Positions 47,401-57,700 are shown, counted from the first letter of the stretch. The stretch is 64,000 nt of DNA from Bradysia coprophila (GCF_014529535.1 NC_050738.1:3790588-3854587), one strand, 5' to 3'. The notes: generated from the sequence alone by a model not told the origin. Made by a program: numbers and translations.

Positions 47401-50400
47401 TTTGTGAGAAGTGAAAACATAAACAAAATCATCGAAAAATTTCCGACCAGAGCATGTAAATGATCGCGTATAGCATGTAAATCATCGAAAAACCTAACAT
47501 GTAAGTTTCATTTACATTCTCATCGCAGACAATGTAAATACAACGTACAGGATGCCTACGCATTAATAGTACATTACTATACAAGTGAAGTAATTTGATA
47601 TCTCGTATCCAGATGAGTAAAAGTATCCGAGGGCTTCAGCCCGAGGTACTTTTACTCATCGTGATACGAGACATCGAATTATTTCACGTGTAAAGTATGG
47701 CGTTTTACTTTACGAGCGAGGGAAAGGGTCTTCACTAGTGAGGGATAGGTCACATTACCTCACTAGTAAAGTAAAAGATTTTTTCGTTAAATCTGTTGAA
47801 AATATTTAGGTCAAAAGAAGTAATAGATTTGATAGTAATTACACTGGTAATATATTTTCTGTCTGTTAAAAGATATAGTTAGGATATTTACGGTATGTTA
47901 ATTTCGTTGTATAAAAATAAATAAATTTTCACGTGTTATCAGAAGGGGGTCAAATATTCGTGGAAGTAAAGTGACAAGAACTATGACATGTGAAGGCGCA
48001 ACGATGCACCACAGCGAGTAATTTCTTTTACTACCTGCCCCATGCGAAATTTGTCAATTGCGAAGCAATTTACCCCCTCCGTAAATAATCCATTACATGT
48101 GGACTATTTGCGGTCCATCTTTTAATTTTCCTATGTGGAAATCGATCAGCTTGGGGCAGGTAGTAAATGAAAAAGCATTGGATGCTGCTACGTAATTCAT
48201 TATAACTATGGGCCCGTGGAGTGAAGAAGCATTAAATTTCGTAGACAAAATCGGCCATAACCTACAAGAGTTGACTGGAGACAAAAGATCAAAATTCTTT
48301 CTAATACAGAGAATGTCAATGGAAATACAAAGACACAACGCCGCTTGTATTATGGGCACAATTTCCCCGAATAAACCATTGGAAGAAGTTTTCTATTTAT
48401 AAATATGTTAAACTTGTAATATAAAATAATAAAAAATTCATTATTTTGGAAACAACTTTTTGATACTCACAAATTCGCTTGTCGAAAAGCTTGTCACACT
48501 TGGGAGTTGGCTCATGCAATGAATTACTTTCGCACCATCCAATGTAATATATCTACTATGAATTAAATATACCATGGCACATACACGTACATGAATACAC
48601 ATATACACTACCTAATGGTATATTGACCGTTTCAATATCCAAAATTCGATAAATGTGACAGTGAAAACAGTTGTGCCGAACTAGCGAAGTTTTACCTATT
48701 TTTTGTCATATTTTTCTTCGATTTTCCTTTCTTCTGCGTTTCCTTAACATTTTCGCTGGCGTGCATATCATACCACATTCTATGTATAACCAACCAACCC
48801 TCCAACCCTTCAAGCAATAAATATGAATCTTTTATGTCACTTTCCATGTGTTTGCCCATCTATTTGTATTACTATCTCCGGGGTTTACCTACCATTATGC
48901 TAGAAGTTTCGTCCATTCGAAATCAGATGGCACGAGTGGTATTACATGTTGAATATGGGGATCAATAGACTGGACTTTTATTTTTTTTTTCTCACACCAA
49001 GTCGTAGAAGTATAAGTATATCGTTGAATTCAATTTTATGTAAGCTGTGCGGATTAAGAAATTTATTTTCTAGAAAAATCTTCTACACTCCATCAGGTCA
49101 GACAAAAATAAAGATTAAAGAAAACCGTTATCTTGGCCAGCCAACAGTTTTGTTCGGTTAAATTGGTTTCGTTTTCCTTGCAATCATAAAACCATTAATA
49201 TGAAACAAATGAAATTTATTAAGCTCGTCTGCTTTCTGTCGATATAAACTAAACACATCTCCAAATCCCAGTTCAATTATCTGACTGTTCTGCCTTTTAT
49301 AAAAATGTATTTAATATCTAGCGGATCATATACAGCCTGTCTTTTATAATAGGAAAAAGAAATCTCAGAAAAATTATTGAATGGTATTACAGATTGCGTA
49401 TAAAGGGAAAGAAACACGAAAATTGAATTGTTACGTTTCGTGCATTTCACTCAGCAAAATAACCATCGACAGCAACCCCATGATTTTATTTGCACTCACT
49501 CATATCATACGTAGAGATATTGTGTGTACTGTGTTCGTTTATTCATCGCACATATGATTTACATTTTAGATAACCAAATATGTATGAACGGATCTAGGCA
49601 CAACGTTGTTCATACGTATACATATCAAATGACGACGATACACATATGGAGAGAAAATAATTCTCGACACCCATAAAGGAAATTCATGTTCATATGACAA
49701 AATCTTTTTCGAATATATTCCTCACATTTTCCAAAACACATCAATTTCGTATTGAATTTCCTTTCAATTTTCGACTAAACATATGAAACCACTTTGTTAT
49801 AATCTCTTTTCTTCAGGTTTATGCATGTTTTATGTGCACATTTTCGGAAAATGAAAATTTGGTGTATACATTTTTGACTATAAATGATTTTCTATTCCAA
49901 CCCGAAATTGAAGGCTACAATTGAGTATGTGTGTACATGTACAATATACTCGGGTTTTTTTGTGTATGTCGATGATTGACATTTTATGGTAATGAAAGAA
50001 GAGACTACACCGACAAATATTTAACTTTCTTTGACGTAGATAGTTTCAACCTAGTTAAATAGCAATATTTTAGGGATTGTGTGTCGAAACAAGAACCGTG
50101 CGCACACACTGCCACAGTCTGATGACTTAACCATACTTTAGCTAACACCATCGTCGATATGGTCTCAGCCAATCGATGTACTTTCCAATTTTATTTCTTT
50201 AAATACCGAAAACGTTTCTATCCATCTGTCATTAATAACGTCGACGATAATAAATTTGATTTGATTAGATCGTTCATCGACCTCACTCACAGCCTTTTGT
50301 GGCCAATAACAAGTGCAGTCTGGACCACTCGCTAACGCGACTTCCTAACCACGCCTCAAATTATTCAAATATTATCTGAGAAAAGTTAGGTGCTAATTGA

Positions 50401-52638
50401 TATCTCTCACCAAAATGTAGGATAAAAAATTATTGTATTTGGACTACGCCATACGAGTCATTCAGTGGGTACATCATTGCAGCCACTAAACACACTGCAA
50501 CTACCCAAAATATGAAGCTTGAGTGTATTTTTGGACGTTGCCAATGCCCAACTTTAGTGGTATCCCACCACATTCCCCTATGTGATAGCATCTTTGGTGA
50601 TGAAATGGTTTAGAAGTTTATTTTCATACGAAAATAAACTAACATTTCGTTTATGATTCGCCTGAGATGTACATGTACAAAGGTATGACTTACCTCGTAG
50701 AGGTTTGTCATTTCCTTGCCACTGTCGCCATGGCCTGATGAGAAAGTGGTATTTTTGAATAGCATTTTAATGCAAAACGTCGAAAGACGTACTTCTCATT
50801 GTTCGAAACAGTGGCAAAGACCATTCGCATTCGCTATGTTACCAATGCGATAGAATTGCTAGAAACTTCCATGTGGAATTGTCTGATACGGGAATCGAAC
50901 CCGGGTCATTTTGATGGAAGGCTAGTACGTAAACACTGAACCACGCTGTTCGTAAACGACAACCACCTGCTGAAACAAACAATGTGAAAGAATTGGAAAT
51001 AAACAAAGGAAGTAGAAGATCGGATATCGCTATTCTCGCAAATTTTGTTAGTTTTGGTCTAGTTTCTCAGTTTCTAGACTTTAATTATCTCGTTCGCCGA
51101 ACGCCAACTGCTCATATTTTTCTCAACAACGACTGAAATTTTCGAACACATTGGTCTAGGAAAAATTCTGCTGCAGAACCTTGTTTCAATTCGATGCTCA
51201 AATTACTACAATTAATGGTGTAATTATCGAATCAGCAACTTGTTTAGATTTTAGCCTTTGAAACATATAGATGCAAATCATGTACTTCACCTTCATATAG
51301 TTCAAAGAAGGTATGTCTCAACGAAGTAAGGATGCAAAAACGTTCGATGAGTTTTTATGTTTGCAAATTTATTTTAAATTACCAAGAGTGAGCAATCAAA
51401 ATGGCCAGAATACATTGCATGCATCGTATACCTATTCCAAAACGAGTCTCTAATTTACCGGATATAATTATTATTGTATGCAACGATTATGAAAATATTT
51501 TAATTATTTTCGTTTCCCTCTAATCAACCAGTCTAATTGCGCTTTTTCCGCAAACAATTGATATATCCGAACTTCGTCTGATAATATAAAAGTAAATTTA
51601 CCAGAGAAAGTTCCAGCGTTCAGGAGGGCTACGGAATGGAATGATGAAATGAATAGATATATTAACATTAAGCATGAATGAGATATTGTGTATTGTTCGG
51701 AAACAAAAGGACACACATATAGAGCCGCATATATATACACCAGGAAAGAGGGTCGTCATTTGATGTTTTTTGATGCTCGATTTGATGAGTTGAAATGAAT
51801 TACTAGCTGATGACTTTACTTCATTTGTTCGGGATAAAAAGGGTTTTTTTTAGACTTTCTGTATATGTCTAGGCGGTTGTGATGAATTATTTTCGATTTT
51901 CGTTTCTTTATTTTAATATACATGTTCGCTTGTATCTCTTGTTGAGGGTCTTTAGATTTTCGAATGAATGGAACCGGAAATGTTGTGTAATTATTTTAAT
52001 TGCGTAAAAAGGGTTAAACTGTTCATACTTAAATACATTTGTGAAATCAGGAATGGAATGGTATTTAAACGAACATTTAGTGCAGAAACGTTCGTTGTAC
52101 TCTTGAACTCTTGGCTTTACGTTAAAATAGAAGCAAAACTAAAGAAAATAAATTTATTGACGTTTAGTCATAAATGAACATAAAATAGACTGTCTTTTCA
52201 AGTAGATTCTCTTTTACAAACCACAATCGTATCGTGGGATATATCTGCTACTTCTTTTGTTCATAGACGATACTTTAGTGTTCGATATAAAATCTAGTAC
52301 TTCATCCGTTTCAACAAACAGTTTTTTATAAAAGTTAATAATTGTCAGATACCATCGTTTATTTTTGTCGTCGCTGTTGACAACAGATGTTTAGCACTTT
52401 GTAAGAGATTTCTTTTGAAAGCTCGGCTATAGTGGCTATCGTTCAAGTGTGGTCTTACCAGAAATTTTGGCTCTATCAAATACTTACATTTCACGTTGAG
52501 CTACTTCACGCGAAATCAACGAGAACTAAGAAGTGAATTGACAATTTGAAGCGAGCGTTCTCAGAAGTATTGTAAATCTTAGCAGAAAATGATGAATAAT
52601 AAAAGTATCTACTTACCCTTGTCAGTGTTTTCAGTCAT
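41497..52638 (-). CDS. candidate split gene, four short in-phase exons (partial)
   Basis: Four minus-strand segments join with consistent phases: 52617-52638 (ATG, then GTAAGT donor), 45312-45348 (GTGAGT donor), 43131-43168 (GTGAGT donor) and 41497-41549 (GTAATG donor). Cumulative lengths are 22, 59, 97 and 150 nt, giving 50 open codons. Pieces of the conceptual product are MTENTDKVCEEHLQRLLAQ, then TLYGQVLQEPLKM, then RELSDFDIPRSEIKAHIT. The composition is protein-like, with a helical LQRLL segment. Introns would be 2-7 kb. I do not recognise the family and found no continuation below 41.5 kb. Upstream the frame is open to a TAA about 45 nt before the ATG. The segments were picked by eye, so chance assembly is a real possibility. 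Confidence 0.22.
42295..42375 (+). repeat. dispersed repeat family A, partial copy
   Basis: 'gtctattacttcactagttt' and 'tttgtcgtcgttgttgatag' then 'caggtgaatag'. Confidence 0.6.
42405..42800. mobile_element. partial copy of the 36.4 kb element
   Basis: It shares 'acttgagtaaaacgcatcc', a tgtc microsatellite, 'ctactcggctgtatacagtg' and 'tttgtttaaaaggtaatga' with 36451-37520, in the same order, with large internal deletions. Confidence 0.55.
43565..43720 (+). repeat. dispersed repeat family A, best full-length copy
   Basis: Hallmarks in order: 'gtctattacttccatcgatc', 'aaatcttgtacttcaatttt', 'tataaaggaccatattatcc', 'agagcttgtcattatttttg', 'ttatcgataacagatgaata'. The unit is about 155-180 bp, has no coding capacity and shows no clear terminal inverted repeats. 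The first two hallmarks (ATCTATTACTTC and AATCTTGTACTTC) are themselves variants of one motif, so each unit carries an internal direct repeat. Confidence 0.8.
43721..45530. other. AT-rich region without visible gene
   Basis: No coding segment or strong repeat is recognised apart from the minus-strand candidate exon at 45312-45348. Confidence 0.4.
45539..45630. repeat. inverted and direct repeat cluster (CTATTTGCAC)
   Basis: 'cgcacactgtgcaaatag' faces 'ctatttgcacag' plus 'gtgtgcg', and a further 'ctatttgcactgtgcg' follows. One inverted and two direct copies of a ~16-bp motif lie within 92 bp. Confidence 0.7.
45850..46553 (+). mobile_element. 5'-truncated I/jockey-type retrotransposon, RNase H 3' end
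   Basis: A plus-strand open frame ending at 46445 carries an RNase H motif (VPAHSGFEGNEKADTLAKAA, 45921 on), then a helical stretch, then the late-ORF2 signature GVITGHYGFNKHL, CDQCGHHTDTAEHFLCDCP. This is the C-terminal layout of I- and jockey-clade ORF2 proteins that carry RNase H. After the stop is a ~90-nt tail ending in (TAA)n at about 46534-46550, the 3' end style of I elements. The 5' part (endonuclease, RT) is missing, as in typical 5'-truncated insertions. The last 150 codons are intact, so this copy is fairly young. Confidence 0.8.
46943..47060. repeat. 118-bp hairpin with 40-bp arms
   Basis: 'agagcctatgtaaatgagta' and 'atacatgtgtgcga' on the left pair with 'tcgcacacatgtat' and 'tactcattcacataggctct' on the right. 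There are two or three mismatches and a 38-nt loop. Confidence 0.85.
47068..47566. mobile_element. ~500-bp element with 40-bp terminal inverted repeats
   Basis: The left end 'tttaatgtgtaggcatcctg' continues into 'tgcgttgtatttacattgtct'. The right end 'agacaatgtaaatacaacgt' continues into 'acaggatgcctacgcattaa'. The arms are nearly perfect. No transposase frame is present, so it is non-autonomous. Confidence 0.85.
47581..47691. repeat. 111-bp near-perfect palindrome
   Basis: Arms of about 52 bp pair around 'cttcag': 'atctcgtatccagatgagta' and 'aaagtatccgaggg' against 'cccgaggtactttt' and 'actcatcgtgatacgagac'. A weaker inverted pair ('ttttactttacgagcgaggg' and 'cctcactagtaaagtaaaa') follows at 47702-47779. 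Confidence 0.85.
47765..47850 (-). repeat. dispersed repeat family A, partial reverse copy
   Basis: 'aaaagaagtaatagatttga' followed by 'tagtaattacactgg' matches the end of the reverse copies at 33105-33260 and 56955-57125. Confidence 0.55.
48020..48170. repeat. inverted repeat 'cttttactacctgcccc'
   Basis: 'cttttactacctgcccc' near 48030 is inverted at about 48150-48170 ('ggggcaggtagtaaatgaaa'). The right copy runs into the open frame described next. Confidence 0.5.
48170..48402 (+). pseudogene. retroelement ORF tail fragment
   Basis: A plus-strand open frame from an ATG at 48208 gives MGPWSEEALNFVDKIGHNLQ, ELTGDKRSKFFLIQRMSMEI, QRHNAACIMGTI and a stop at 48402. This resembles the C-terminal tail found in some insect and cnidarian reverse-transcriptase proteins (a 'W...EA..F...IG..I...TG..R...FL.QR.S..IQR.NAA.I.GT' pattern, from memory). 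No RT core lies upstream, and an inverted repeat cuts into its start, so it is a fragment. It could instead be an unrelated small gene. Confidence 0.4.
48406..50700. other. AT-rich region without visible gene
   Basis: No coding segment is recognised. Some CA- and TA-rich stretches occur. Confidence 0.4.
50720..50795 (+). repeat. dispersed repeat family E, copy 3 (partial)
   Basis: GCCATGGCCTGATGAGAAAG, then 'tggtatttttgaatagcatt' and 'cgtcgaaagacgt'. It matches the central part of 32345-32480. Confidence 0.6.
50870..50960 (-). repeat. tRNA-derived SINE head
   Basis: On the minus strand there is an A-box-like GCGTGGTTCAGTG, then 'agccttccatca' and a B box GGGTTCGATTCCC, with tRNA-like spacing. 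The ends do not form a clean acceptor stem, so it looks like the head of a SINE or a tRNA pseudogene, not a working tRNA. Confidence 0.55.
50961..52235. other. AT-rich region without visible gene
   Basis: No supportable gene. A 'tttacttcatttgttcggga' fragment of family A is at about 51818. Confidence 0.4.
52240..52395 (+). repeat. dispersed repeat family A copy
   Basis: 'atctgctacttcttttgttc', 'aaaatctagtacttcatccg', 'tttttgtcgtcgctgttgac' and 'aacagatg' in family order, essentially full length. Confidence 0.75.
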
Positions 52639-52639
52639 G

Positions 52640-54299
52640 GATTGTTCAATAGAGAAATTACGATTTTCATTTAGTGAAATTTACGACTCATTTGTTGATT
52701 TCCGATAAATGTAGGACAAGTCACTTATAATTTCCTATTTTCGCTTCAACTTATAAGTGAAAATCTACCTAATTTTATCCTTGCGACCCGATCGATTAAG
52801 AAGTAAAATTATCAATTCTGTTATTACGACATAGAATGATACATTTGTCTTCAGTGAGGGATTGTTACGTAACGTTCCTAACAGACATAACAAATTTTGT
52901 TCAATAAGCAAAACGTAACCAGTTAATCATCGCAATACATCCATTTCATTTGTACGAAAACACTTCAAACATCTCTCTCGATAGAAACGATTCCATCTAT
53001 ATGTTAAGCAATTTGAAAAGTTATGTGAACAATCTAAGAAATTTCCAATTGATTTTTCTTCTAATCCTTTAACTCAAGAAAATACCACAATTCAATTAAA
53101 CTTTCTATATGAAAACTTTCAATGAAAATAATTTTATGGATGAGCAATGAGAATGAGGAAAAATCGATTTTCTTGAAATGAAATATGGTTTCCAGATGAG
53201 TTACTCGAATTTTATTTGTATAGATCTCTGTATAGTGATGTTAGTCGAAATACTGTACTACCATAGGTAGGGGATGTATCTAGGGAAAACTGTATGTACC
53301 AAAAGGGTAAATGTCGTTGACATTCTTGTTGATATTTCATATTTCTTTCAAAAAAGACGAATTCATTGTTTTATTTTGACTGGCAATTTCAAGCCAAATA
53401 AAAATCAATTTCTTCGTTAATGGAGTGTGAATTTTATGTGCCGTAAATGCAAATCATTGAGCGCCGTTTCGATGTTATTATTTAAAAAATACTAATTTAA
53501 GATGGCCTTGGGCACACTGTCTATAAACAAGATAAAAAAACACGTCAAAAAATACGAAAAAGAAATTATAATTAATTTTTGTAATCCGATCCGTTCCAAT
53601 AACAATCCGTAATTCCGTTATTTTCGCAATGGGGGGATGATAAAACAAGAGACCGTTTTTAATACTTTGCGAGTCAAGTAAGCACAAAAAAGGGGTTAAT
53701 TAAGAAGATAATTATTGTAATTCAATATGTCAACAAGAATATTATTAGAGAAATGAAATTGGAAAGTTAAACAACGCACAAGATAATGAACTTAATGAGT
53801 CATATAATATAATATGCCATGACAGCAATAAAAATAAGAATTTTTGTACCTTTTCAGATTGTATAATGCGAGTGTGTTGTGTTGTTCTATTTCTACCTTT
53901 CTTCGTTATTTCTTTTCTCTGTTTGGAACAATTAAAAATCAATATTTCTATTTGATTTTCATTTTTTTTAAATTCCTGTTCATGAGACACATTTAACTTG
54001 CTAGACTTTTTAGGCTCCTACAAAGCATAGTGGTCTATCAGGTATGTTGTGCTGTCCCATTCAGTTCCAAAGTACGTTGTGTTTACAGAGGACGTCAGTG
54101 AAATTTAGATAGCTGATTTTCAGGGCCTGAAAATGTTTAAAAGTTTTTGGGACGGCGGAGCATATTCACAGCAACTTTTTGATTTCCCCCCTTGGCTCCA
54201 ATCATTCCAACTAAGATATGACTAGGATATCTGGAATCTAGTAATCCTTACGAGTTTAACGAGCTATCACACGTTACTGCAGCTTCAAAATTGGCCTAA
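52640..54299. other. AT-rich region without visible gene
   Basis: No coding segment or strong repeat is recognised. The open frames at 53478-53687 and 53745-53990 (minus) lack any signature. Confidence 0.4.
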
Positions 54300-55711
54300 A
54301 TATCGAAATACACGGTGGGGCTGAACAAACTTTATACAAACATGTCGACTTCCATCTCGGTTCTTTTCATAGCTGAGTTAGGAGAGGCGTGTACTATCCA
54401 ACGGCACATGTTGCAGGCGCAACCGCTGAGCCGTTTCTGAGAACTAGGAATATCGTCGCCTGGCTCCGCGGAAGTTGCTGGACCAGTGTTTGAAACTGGA
54501 ATCGGTAGAGGGACAAATTTTAAGAACAACCATGTAAAATTTATTGCTCTTGGTCATTTGGTCGCAGAGCAATAGAAGCTGAAAGTTGAAAATTCCACCT
54601 CTTCAAGGAGTGATGCCTCCTCGACGAAGTTCCCGATCCAGCACTTCAATAGCATTTCTAGACTAGAGTAATGTACTCTTTCGAATAACAATAAAAAAAA
54701 TTTGAAATTGGTCTCTTTTGGTACATTTTCAGAAAAGTCACTTTTTTGCTACCCTCGGTGAACTTTGGCTACTCCCATACCTTGTCGGTTGGAATATTTT
54801 AACACAATATACCTTGTTAAAGTTAGCCTGAAGTCTAAGCTTTCCAATGATACCGAATATGCCATGTATGATTCTCAGCAAGAACTATTTATGATAAAGA
54901 TTTTGCATCGAGGTCGGGCTACTAGCAAATTTAGGGTCATTGAAAACGAAATTTACAAATATAACAAATTTATGTATTTGAGTTATGTCTTATCGACTTA
55001 TGTGAGTTACCTGTCGTATAATATCTGCTTATTTTGCCATAACAAACATAAAAATAGAAATTTCGTTTTCAATGACCCTAAATTTGCCAGTAGCCCGACC
55101 ACGATGCAAAATCTTTATCATAAACAGTTCTTGCTGAGCATCATATATGGCATATTTGGTATCATTGAAAAGGTAGGAATTCAGGCTAACTTTAAGAAGG
55201 TATGATGTGTTGAAATATTTTAACCGGCAAGGTATGGAAGTGGCCAAAGTTTACCGAGGGTAGCAAAAAAGTGGCTTTTCTGAAAATGTACCAAAAGAGA
55301 CCACTTTCAAAAAATTTTTATTGCCATTCGAAAGAGCACATTAACCTAGTCTAGAAACGCTATTAAAGTGCTGGATCAAGAACTTCGTCGGGGAGGCATC
55401 ACCTCTTGAAGAGGTGGAACTTTCGACTTTCAGCTTCTATTTCTCTGCGACCAAATGACCGAGAGCAATAATTTTTACATGGTTGTTCTTAAAATTTGTT
55501 CCTCTACCGATTCCAGTTTCAAACACTGGTCCAGCAACTTCCGCGGAGCCAGGCAACGATATTCCTAGTTCTCAGAAACGGCTCAGCGGTTGCGCCTGCA
55601 ACATGTGCCGTTGGATAGTACACGCCTCCCCTAACTCAGCTCCGAAAAGAACCGAGATGGAAGTCGACATGTTTATTAAAAGTTCGTTAAGCCCCACCGT
55701 GAATATTGATG
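54300..55711. repeat. 1.41-kb long inverted repeat (654-bp arms, 104-nt loop)
   Basis: Left arm 54300-54953 and right arm 55058-55711 are inverted copies of equal length. Landmarks: 'cacggtggggct' (54311) faces 'gccccaccgtg' (55691), and 'attgaaaacgaaattt' (54940) faces 'aaatttcgttttcaat' (55058). Conceptual translations of the arms mirror each other: FVPLPIPVSNTGPATSAEP occurs at 54332-54529 on minus and at 55483 on plus, and QQELFMIKILHRGRAT at about 54880 on plus and about 55110 on minus. The outer part of the arms is almost identical, while the part nearer the loop is more diverged. No known protein domain is encoded. It could be a foldback transposon or a hairpin-RNA locus. Confidence 0.9.
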
Positions 55712-55989
55712 TTTGTATTTTTATAATTTTTTCAGATAACTGAAATCGCCTACGTTAGGTAGCTAGTTACTTAGTTGCTATGGAAAAGTGGATCCAGCAA
55801 CTCCTAAATGTTTCCTGAATTTTTGGTTATAGGCTAATAATGGCCCAAAAATAAGAATGGAATTAAACAAACAAACAAAAGATGGAAAACACCTACATCT
55901 TGGGAGCTGGAGGTCCCCAAAGTCTCCATAGAAACATCATATAAAAGCCAAATTGTATATGTGTGTGTGTTTTCTAGGGATGGGAGACG

Positions 55990-56365
55990 TTCAAAATTAT
56001 CGATAATATCAATCGAAAGAAATTATCGATAATCGATTAATCATATCGTTATCGATAATTTAATAATTATCGATAATTATCAAAATATCGAAATTCGATA
56101 ATTATCAAAATATCGAAATTCGATAATTATCAAAATATCGATATTTTGATATTTATCTGAAAATTCATGATAATATACCGATATATCGAAATAAATCGAT
56201 AAATATCGTATTTTCGGACCGAAATATCAATATATCGAATTATGGATATCTTGATAATTATCAAAATATCAATAATTATCAATTATCGATATTTTTTTGA
56301 TAATTTTCGATAAAAAAAAGTCGATAATTATCGATAATCATTATCATTATCGCACATGCCTAGTG
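55990..56365. repeat. CGATA/TATCGATA-rich low-complexity block
   Basis: About 375 bp made almost wholly of 'ttatcgataat' and 'caaaatatcgaaattcgata' variants. TATCGATA occurs about seven times. A 25-bp unit ('aaaatatcgaaattcgataa' plus 'ttatc') repeats in tandem near 56090-56150. TATCGATA is the DRE (DREF) site of Drosophila and CGATA is the BEAF-32 core, so protein binding is possible, but a simple palindromic repeat expansion explains the sequence too. Confidence 0.75.
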
Positions 56366-56954
56366 TTTTCGATAATCGTTGCGATAACGGATGAATGGTG
56401 GTGTTAGTTTTTGGAGTAACAGAGAAGGCAGTGACAATAATGAAAGATGTCGGGCGGTTGGAATTTAGCGTTTCAATTATGTTTTTAAGGCTATTTCTGT
56501 TGGTGGGCTTTCTTCTGCAAAGTCTCAGAGTTTTGGGAGTAGAATTGGACGGTATTGGCGAAAAATGTCGCGAAGTTGGAATTTATTGTTTTAATTAGGT
56601 TTTTAGGGTTATCTCTGTCGCAGCAGATGTAGAATTGTTGTCTCCAAAAATGGAAAAGTGTTTCAATTTTAAGGTTGGTCTTTGACAAAGTCTCAGAGTT
56701 CTATAAGCAGAAAACATAGGCAAATATAAAAATTGTCGGGTAGTTGGGTTTTCCTGTTGCGTCTCTAATTTTTTTTTAAATGTAACTGGCGCTTCCTTAA
56801 AACTTACAAAAGAACTGATATCAGTCAAAAAACCCTTAAAGGGTAAATGTGACGCAAGTTTTTCATCTTACTTACAAATTATCTGATATCGCTGAGAGTG
56901 ACGCATTCTGCGCCTATACGCAAAAGTTTTATCAACATAAGATAAACCCAAAAC
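56366..56954. other. repeat-flanked region with internal direct repeat
   Basis: 'ggcggttggaatttagcgtttcaatta' is echoed about 120 bp later by 'gcgaagttggaatttattgttttaatta'-like sequence, followed in each case by 'ggttttt(a)agg.ta(t)ctctg'. 'caaagtctcagagttttggg' also recurs. This is an old tandem duplication. No gene is supported. Confidence 0.4.
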
Positions 56955-57125
56955 AGGCAACCATGTCATCCGTTATCGACAGCGAAGACAAAAATAAGCG
57001 ATGGCATCTTGCCATTGCGATCTTTTATAGTCAAATAGAAGTTACAACTAATGAAGTAAAAGATTTTGTTTTCGCGTGTCTACAAAACATTGATGAAAAG
57101 AAGTAGTAGATTCGATAATAATACT
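56955..57125 (-). repeat. dispersed repeat family A, reverse copy
   Basis: 'gtcatccgttatcgacagcg', 'gacaaaaataagcgatgg', 'ctaatgaagtaaaagatttt' and 'gaagtagtagattcgataat' in reverse family order, full length. Confidence 0.8.
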
Positions 57126-57289
57126 GGTGATACGTTTGTTATTCGTGAACACTGAAAATATGCTCTGTCATAACGCTAAAATGATGGACTGTTTATCATT
57201 ATCTAACAGATATCTACATGTTAATACCATTAATCTTGCATTGGGTTCCGGACCAGCTAATTATCATTTACTCAGTATAACGTAAAAGC

Positions 57290-57700
57290 GAATGAACTGA
57301 GAAGACAAGAAGACATTGCCTTGTCAAACAGCCCAGATCGAGTCTTATCGAGACCTCCACATCGGAAATCAATTAAAAATTCCTCATACCCGAGCAGATT
57401 CAGACTGAAAACATCAGCAGAAGATATCACACAGGCTGTGAGCTGAAATGATTGTAGCGACTCAGATCACTACTTTCGCCAATGCTCCGCACGAGGTTAT
57501 GAATTTATGTATCTTGTCAAAGATAAATTGCCTGTAGTAATTGAGTTACTATGCAAGTCCTCGATAGACCTTAATACGTTCAAAAAGAGCTAGAAATCAA
57601 TTTCGTAGGGGGCTTGGCGTAGCCTATGCTTGTATTTTTTATTCAGTTCTATAATTTTGAAATTGGAACAATAAACAAAACCCGCCTGGGCAATAAAAAT
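57290..57700 (+). mobile_element. possible retroelement 3' remnant
   Basis: A plus-strand segment gives broken frames resembling the tail of non-LTR RTs (IGNQLKIPHTRADSD), followed by 'gggggcttggcgtagcctat' and A-rich sequence with an AATAAA at about 57667. Stops are frequent. The assignment is weak. Confidence 0.3.

Noticed and set aside
50728-50785. Hammerhead-like boxes (CTGATGAG ... CGAAAGAC) in family E repeats
   Set aside because: The stem II that should lie between the CTGATGA and GAAA boxes pairs for only two base pairs before mismatching, no good stem III or cleavage triplet follows, and one of three copies has lost GAAA.
54332-55743. Mirrored open frames containing FVPLPIPVSNTGPATSAEP as a duplicated gene
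   Set aside because: They are translations of the two arms of the long inverted repeat. There is no ATG context, domain or splice support, and the loop-proximal parts diverge without regard to frame.
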